Shown: piece by piece, positions 61,402-64,000 of the stretch | How positions within the stretch are numbered: position 1 is the first letter of the stretch | How the letters are laid out: the number at the start of each line of letters is the position of its first letter | Source: Gp6-AA40 sp963742105 | GTDB lineage: Bacteria > Acidobacteriota > Vicinamibacteria > Vicinamibacterales > UBA2999 | DNA: 64,000 bases | Reading direction: 5' to 3' | Assembly (NCBI GenBank): GCA_963742105.1 | Contig: CAVUKN010000004.1 | Span: forward strand, 310,001 to 374,000 | Position numbers and translations under genes: made by a program | Notes under the pieces: model-generated | Seen by the model: only the letters and a program-made list of their open reading frames with translations | Database searches by the model: none | Told to the model about the DNA's origin: nothing

Positions 61402-63069
61402 GTGTCAACTCCCAACTCCCATCGGCTTTCGCTTGCCCAACTGACAAAGACCGAAACGCCAAGCGCCCAACGGCCGTCGCCTGCCCGATTGGCAAAAAGC
61501 GTTCGCGCCACCGGGTCTCGTTTGGGAGTTGGAAGTTGGGCAAGTGTCCTGTTGGGAGTTGTCTTAGTCGCGTTCGCTTCGGCGCAACACGTCGACCCAT
61601 CCCTGTTGTTGAAGCCCACCGCGGATTCGTGGCCCACCTACCATGGCGACTATTCCGGCCAACATCACAGCCGGTTGACGCAGATCACCGCCGCGAACGT
61701 ATCCCAGCTGGCCCTCGCGTGGGCCTTCAACACCGGCCAGACACAGCAGATCAAGGCGACGCCGATCGTGGTGAACGGCGTGATTTACATCAGCACTCCG
61801 GACAATGTCTGGGCGGTTGACGCGCGGGCCGGGCGGCAGCTATGGCGCTACAGCTATCCCGCGAATGAGGGTTTTCACATCGGCCATCGCGGCGTGGCCG
61901 TCCGCGGCGAACTGGTGTATCTGACCACGCCAGACGCGTTTCTGATTGCGCTCGACGCGCGCAGCGGACAGGTGCGATGGAAGGCGGAGATCGCGAACGC
62001 GAAGAGAGGCTACTGGTCCACGAACGCTCCGCTCATCATCCGGGACCATCTGATCGTCGGCGTATCGGGAGACTTCGACAACCTGCCCGGAATCCTGAAG
62101 TCCTTCGACCCCGATACCGGTGGCCTGCAGTGGACGTTTTACAGCACTCCGCCGGCCGGGACCCCTGGAGCGATCAGTGGCGGAGCCACCGGCGGTCAGA
62201 TGTGGATGACCGGCACCTACGACGCCGACCTGAACCTGCTGTATGTCGGCACCGGCAACCCGACTCCAGTGCTCAACGGTCCCGTGCGGCCCGGCGACAA
62301 CAAGTGGACGGGCAGCATCGTTGCGCTCAACCCGGATACCGGTGAGATGAAGTGGGCGTTCCAGGCGACGCCTCACGACACGCACGACTGGGACGCGGCG
62401 GAGGTGCCGGTGCTTGTCGACGCGCCGTTCGGAGGAACGCCACGCAAGCTGCTGCTGCAGGCGTCACGGAACGGGTATTTCTATGTGCTTGATCGCACCA
62501 CCGGCAGGAACCTGTTGACGACGCCGTTTGCGACCGTGAATTGGGCGAAGGGCGTGGACGCGAATGGGAGCCCAATCCCGAATCCCGACAAGGAACCCGC
62601 CCGCGACGGCCGGCTGGTGTCTCCCGACGAGGCTGGCGGTACTAACTATCGCTCACCGGCATTCGATCCAGCGACGGGCACGCTCATCGTCAGCGCGCAC
62701 GACGCCTATGGCATTTATTTCTTCAAGCCGGAACATGGTGCCAACGGATGGGCGGGCGCTGATTACACCGTGTACGGCCGCGGGGTCCTGCGCGCGATCG
62801 ATTACCAGACCGGCACCGTGAAGTGGAGCCACGACTTGCACGGCGGCGCCGGCGCGGCCGGTGTCCTGACGACGACAACCGGGGTGACGTTCACGGGCGA
62901 CTCGGCCAACAGCGCCATGGCGCTGCGGACGAGTGATGGAACGACACTGTGGCACGCCGGGATCGGGCGCGTCGGCAACTCACCGATCACCTACCAGCTG
63001 GACGGACGGCAGTACGTCCTGTTCGGAGGGGGCAGCGTGCTGTATGCGTTCGCGCTCCCAGAGCCGTGA
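61402..63069 (+). CDS. PQQ-dependent (quinoprotein) dehydrogenase with repeat-encoded N-terminus
   Basis: 555 residues. Propeller motifs include WPTYHGDYSGQHHSRLTQIT, LALAWAFNTGQTQQIKATPI, GVIYISTPDNVWAVDARAGR, WSTNAPLIIRDHLIVGVSGD and ALNPDTGEMKWAFQATPHDT. It probably oxidises an alcohol or sugar in the periplasm with electrons passed to the cytochrome c before it. GTG 61402 has a strong AGGAG (61392-61396) at proper spacing, so residues 2-45 (MSTPNSHRLSLAQL, GVGSWA) are encoded by a CCCAACT repeat hairpin and extend the signal peptide, whose hydrophobic core is VLLGVVLVAFASAQ. Confidence 0.88.
   Translation: MSTPNSHRLSLAQLTKTETPSAQRPSPARLAKSVRATGSRLGVGSWASVLLGVVLVAFASAQHVDPSLLLKPTADSWPTYHGDYSGQHHSRLTQITAANVSQLALAWAFNTGQTQQIKATPIVVNGVIYISTPDNVWAVDARAGRQLWRYSYPANEGFHIGHRGVAVRGELVYLTTPDAFLIALDARSGQVRWKAEIANAKRGYWSTNAPLIIRDHLIVGVSGDFDNLPGILKSFDPDTGGLQWTFYSTPPAGTPGAISGGATGGQMWMTGTYDADLNLLYVGTGNPTPVLNGPVRPGDNKWTGSIVALNPDTGEMKWAFQATPHDTHDWDAAEVPVLVDAPFGGTPRKLLLQASRNGYFYVLDRTTGRNLLTTPFATVNWAKGVDANGSPIPNPDKEPARDGRLVSPDEAGGTNYRSPAFDPATGTLIVSAHDAYGIYFFKPEHGANGWAGADYTVYGRGVLRAIDYQTGTVKWSHDLHGGAGAAGVLTTTTGVTFTGDSANSAMALRTSDGTTLWHAGIGRVGNSPITYQLDGRQYVLFGGGSVLYAFALPEP
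61406..61562. repeat. Heptamer inverted repeat inside the PQQ dehydrogenase gene
   Basis: Left arm with CAACTCCCAACTCCCA (61406-61421) and more CCCAACT-like units; right arm with TTTGGGAGTTGGAAGTTGGG (61521-61540) and TTGGGAGTTG (61552-61561). The whole lies within the coding start. A similar element stands after the gene at 63117-63212. Confidence 0.8.
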
Positions 63070-63116
63070 GATCTCACGAAATGGCATGGTGACAATTCCC
63101 AAGGGGCTTCGCTGCG

Positions 63117-63212
63117 CCCAACTCCCAACTCCCAAGTTTCGTGTGGGCCTGCGGGGTGGCTTCTTGAGCGTTGGCCTTTTGGGAGTTGGCTTTTTGGAAG
63201 TTGGGAGTTGTG
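63117..63212. repeat. Heptamer inverted repeat after the PQQ dehydrogenase gene
   Basis: CCCAACTCCCAACTCCCAAG (63117-63136) faces TTGGGAGTTGG (63178-63189) and TTGGAAGTTGGGAGTTG (63194-63210). The hairpin lies between convergent genes and may act as a bidirectional terminator. Confidence 0.8.
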
Positions 63213-63224
63213 AACCCTCTTCTT

Positions 63225-64000
63225 CTAGTCGCTCTCGTCCGGCTGCTCGAGGTCGCGCACGTCGTAAGCGCGAACGAAGAAGTCGGCGTTCACTCCATCG
63301 GGCTGGGTGACGTGGCCCACTACGAACAGCGTTCGTCCGCTCAGCGTGAGCGCATGCGGCTGCGTGTTCGGCGACCGGTAGGCCCGATCCTCCCAGATGA
63401 CATTCCCGCCGTAGTCGTAGGCGCGCACGATGGAATCCGAATCGATGAAGTCGTGGCCGCCGCTCCCCGCGACGTAGATGGCATTGGTCCCGAGCTCCAG
63501 CATCGAGAGGAATTCGAATTCGCCCGGTTGGACTGAAGATGCCACTTCCCAGGCGGGCTGTCCGGTTTTCACGTCCATCAGGCGGACGCCGAAGCTGCCG
63601 ACTTCGACCAGCTGGCCGTCACGGACCTGCATGTCGCGGATGGTTCCTGCCGATCCTTGGTCCTGCCACAGCATCTTGCCGGTGGTCGCCTTGAACGCCA
63701 TCGTGGTGGCGAGGCTTGCATTTCGCAATCGGCCGCCGACAAAGACGCGTCCGCCGCGCACCGTGAGGGCCCCTGGTGAAAAGTCGACGTTGCGAACGTC
63801 CCACAGCAGCGCCCCCGTCCTCACATCGTATGCGCGCAGAATCAATGACGTGCCGGTCGCACCAGCCGTGGTGCCGCCCACGATCACCTGCGTGTCAGTG
63901 AGAACGACGCGAAACGCCGCGTCACTCTGCCCGTCGGTGTCGACCTGATCGTCCCACAGGACCCGGCCGGTCGCCGGATGGTAGGCGCGGACGAGAAGAT
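63225..64000 (-). CDS. PQQ-like beta-propeller repeat protein (partial)
   Basis: The C-terminal 258 residues of a protein that enters from beyond the right edge. It is made of PQQ-type propeller blades: AYHPATGRVLWDDQV, LRAYDVRTGALLWDVRN, AFKATTGKMLWQDQGSA and VRLMDVKTGQPAWEV, each with the GxxxW pattern. It ends DLEQPDESD before TAG. It is convergent with the PQQ dehydrogenase gene. The catalytic status cannot be judged from this part; many such proteins only bind or scaffold. Confidence 0.8.
   Translation of the reverse strand, partial: LLVRAYHPATGRVLWDDQVDTDGQSDAAFRVVLTDTQVIVGGTTAGATGTSLILRAYDVRTGALLWDVRNVDFSPGALTVRGGRVFVGGRLRNASLATTMAFKATTGKMLWQDQGSAGTIRDMQVRDGQLVEVGSFGVRLMDVKTGQPAWEVASSVQPGEFEFLSMLELGTNAIYVAGSGGHDFIDSDSIVRAYDYGGNVIWEDRAYRSPNTQPHALTLSGRTLFVVGHVTQPDGVNADFFVRAYDVRDLEQPDESD

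Overview
This is a high-GC bacterial window dominated by an almost complete flagellar chromosome cluster (about 0.7-45 kb), followed by a repeat-rich spacer and a hemicellulose/sugar catabolism block (about 48-64 kb). Gene content and protein style (xylan-type catabolism, ThuA, Gfo/Idh and CHRD proteins, PQQ quinoprotein, FliN/FliO-type fusion, many palindromic spacers) suggest an Acidobacteriota member, perhaps class Vicinamibacteria. That assignment is inference from gene style; no rRNA or marker gene is present.

Layout. 1-4.6 kb: the end of an FAA-hydrolase gene, then regulators: a GGDEF diguanylate cyclase, a soluble histidine kinase convergent with an NtrC/FlrC-type sigma-54 activator, and a single-domain response regulator. 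4.9-14.6 kb: flgB-flgC-fliE-fliF-fliG-fliH-fliI-fliJ-flgD-flgE-fliK. 14.8-25.3 kb: fliL-fliN/O-fliP-fliQ-fliR-flhB-flhA-flhF-flhG-fliA-fliM-fliN plus a small membrane protein. 25.4-30.4 kb: flgF-flgG-flgA-flgH-flgI-flgJ(M23). 30.4-35 kb: flgM-flgN-flgK-flgL-fliW-csrA-GNAT. On the minus strand 35.1-38.3 kb: fliC-fliD-fliS and a coiled-coil chaperone-like gene. 38.6-42.2 kb: two MotA/MotB-type stator pairs with a degenerate receiver gene between them. 42.3-45 kb: a double hybrid histidine kinase. 45.3-46.8 kb: an outer-membrane barrel and a CHRD lipoprotein. 46.75-48.7 kb: two large tandem-repeat arrays around a tiny CPXCG gene. 48.7-60.3 kb (minus): an ene-reductase, an MFS exporter, then xylulokinase, xylose isomerase, GH67 alpha-glucuronidase, ThuA, TIM-barrel isomerase and Gfo/Idh genes, consistent with glucuronoxylan use. 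60.5-64 kb: di-haem cytochrome c, PQQ dehydrogenase and the end of a PQQ-propeller gene.

How it works together. A regulatory hierarchy can be read from the sequence. Sigma-54 type -24/-12 sites precede flgB and fliL, fitting the FlrC-like activator. Sigma-28 type sites (TAAA, 15 nt, GCCGAT-like) precede flgM, fliC, the response regulator and the diguanylate cyclase, fitting FliA and its anti-sigma FlgM, both encoded here. The fliC leader carries two CsrA-type CANGGANG sites, one over the Shine-Dalgarno, and fliW-csrA lie in the flgM operon, so post-transcriptional flagellin control of the FliW-CsrA type is likely. No chemotaxis genes are in the window.

Two cautions. At least fifteen otherwise conserved genes carry one-base frameshifts, mostly insertions outside homopolymers, which looks like unpolished long-read sequence rather than gene decay; the FlhG-FliA and FliN-FliO fusions must be read with this in mind. 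Second, spacers are full of 7-8 bp tandem repeats, often arranged as inverted pairs, that run into the coding ends of several genes; one spacer (51.47-51.82 kb) folds as a nested cloverleaf-like palindrome.
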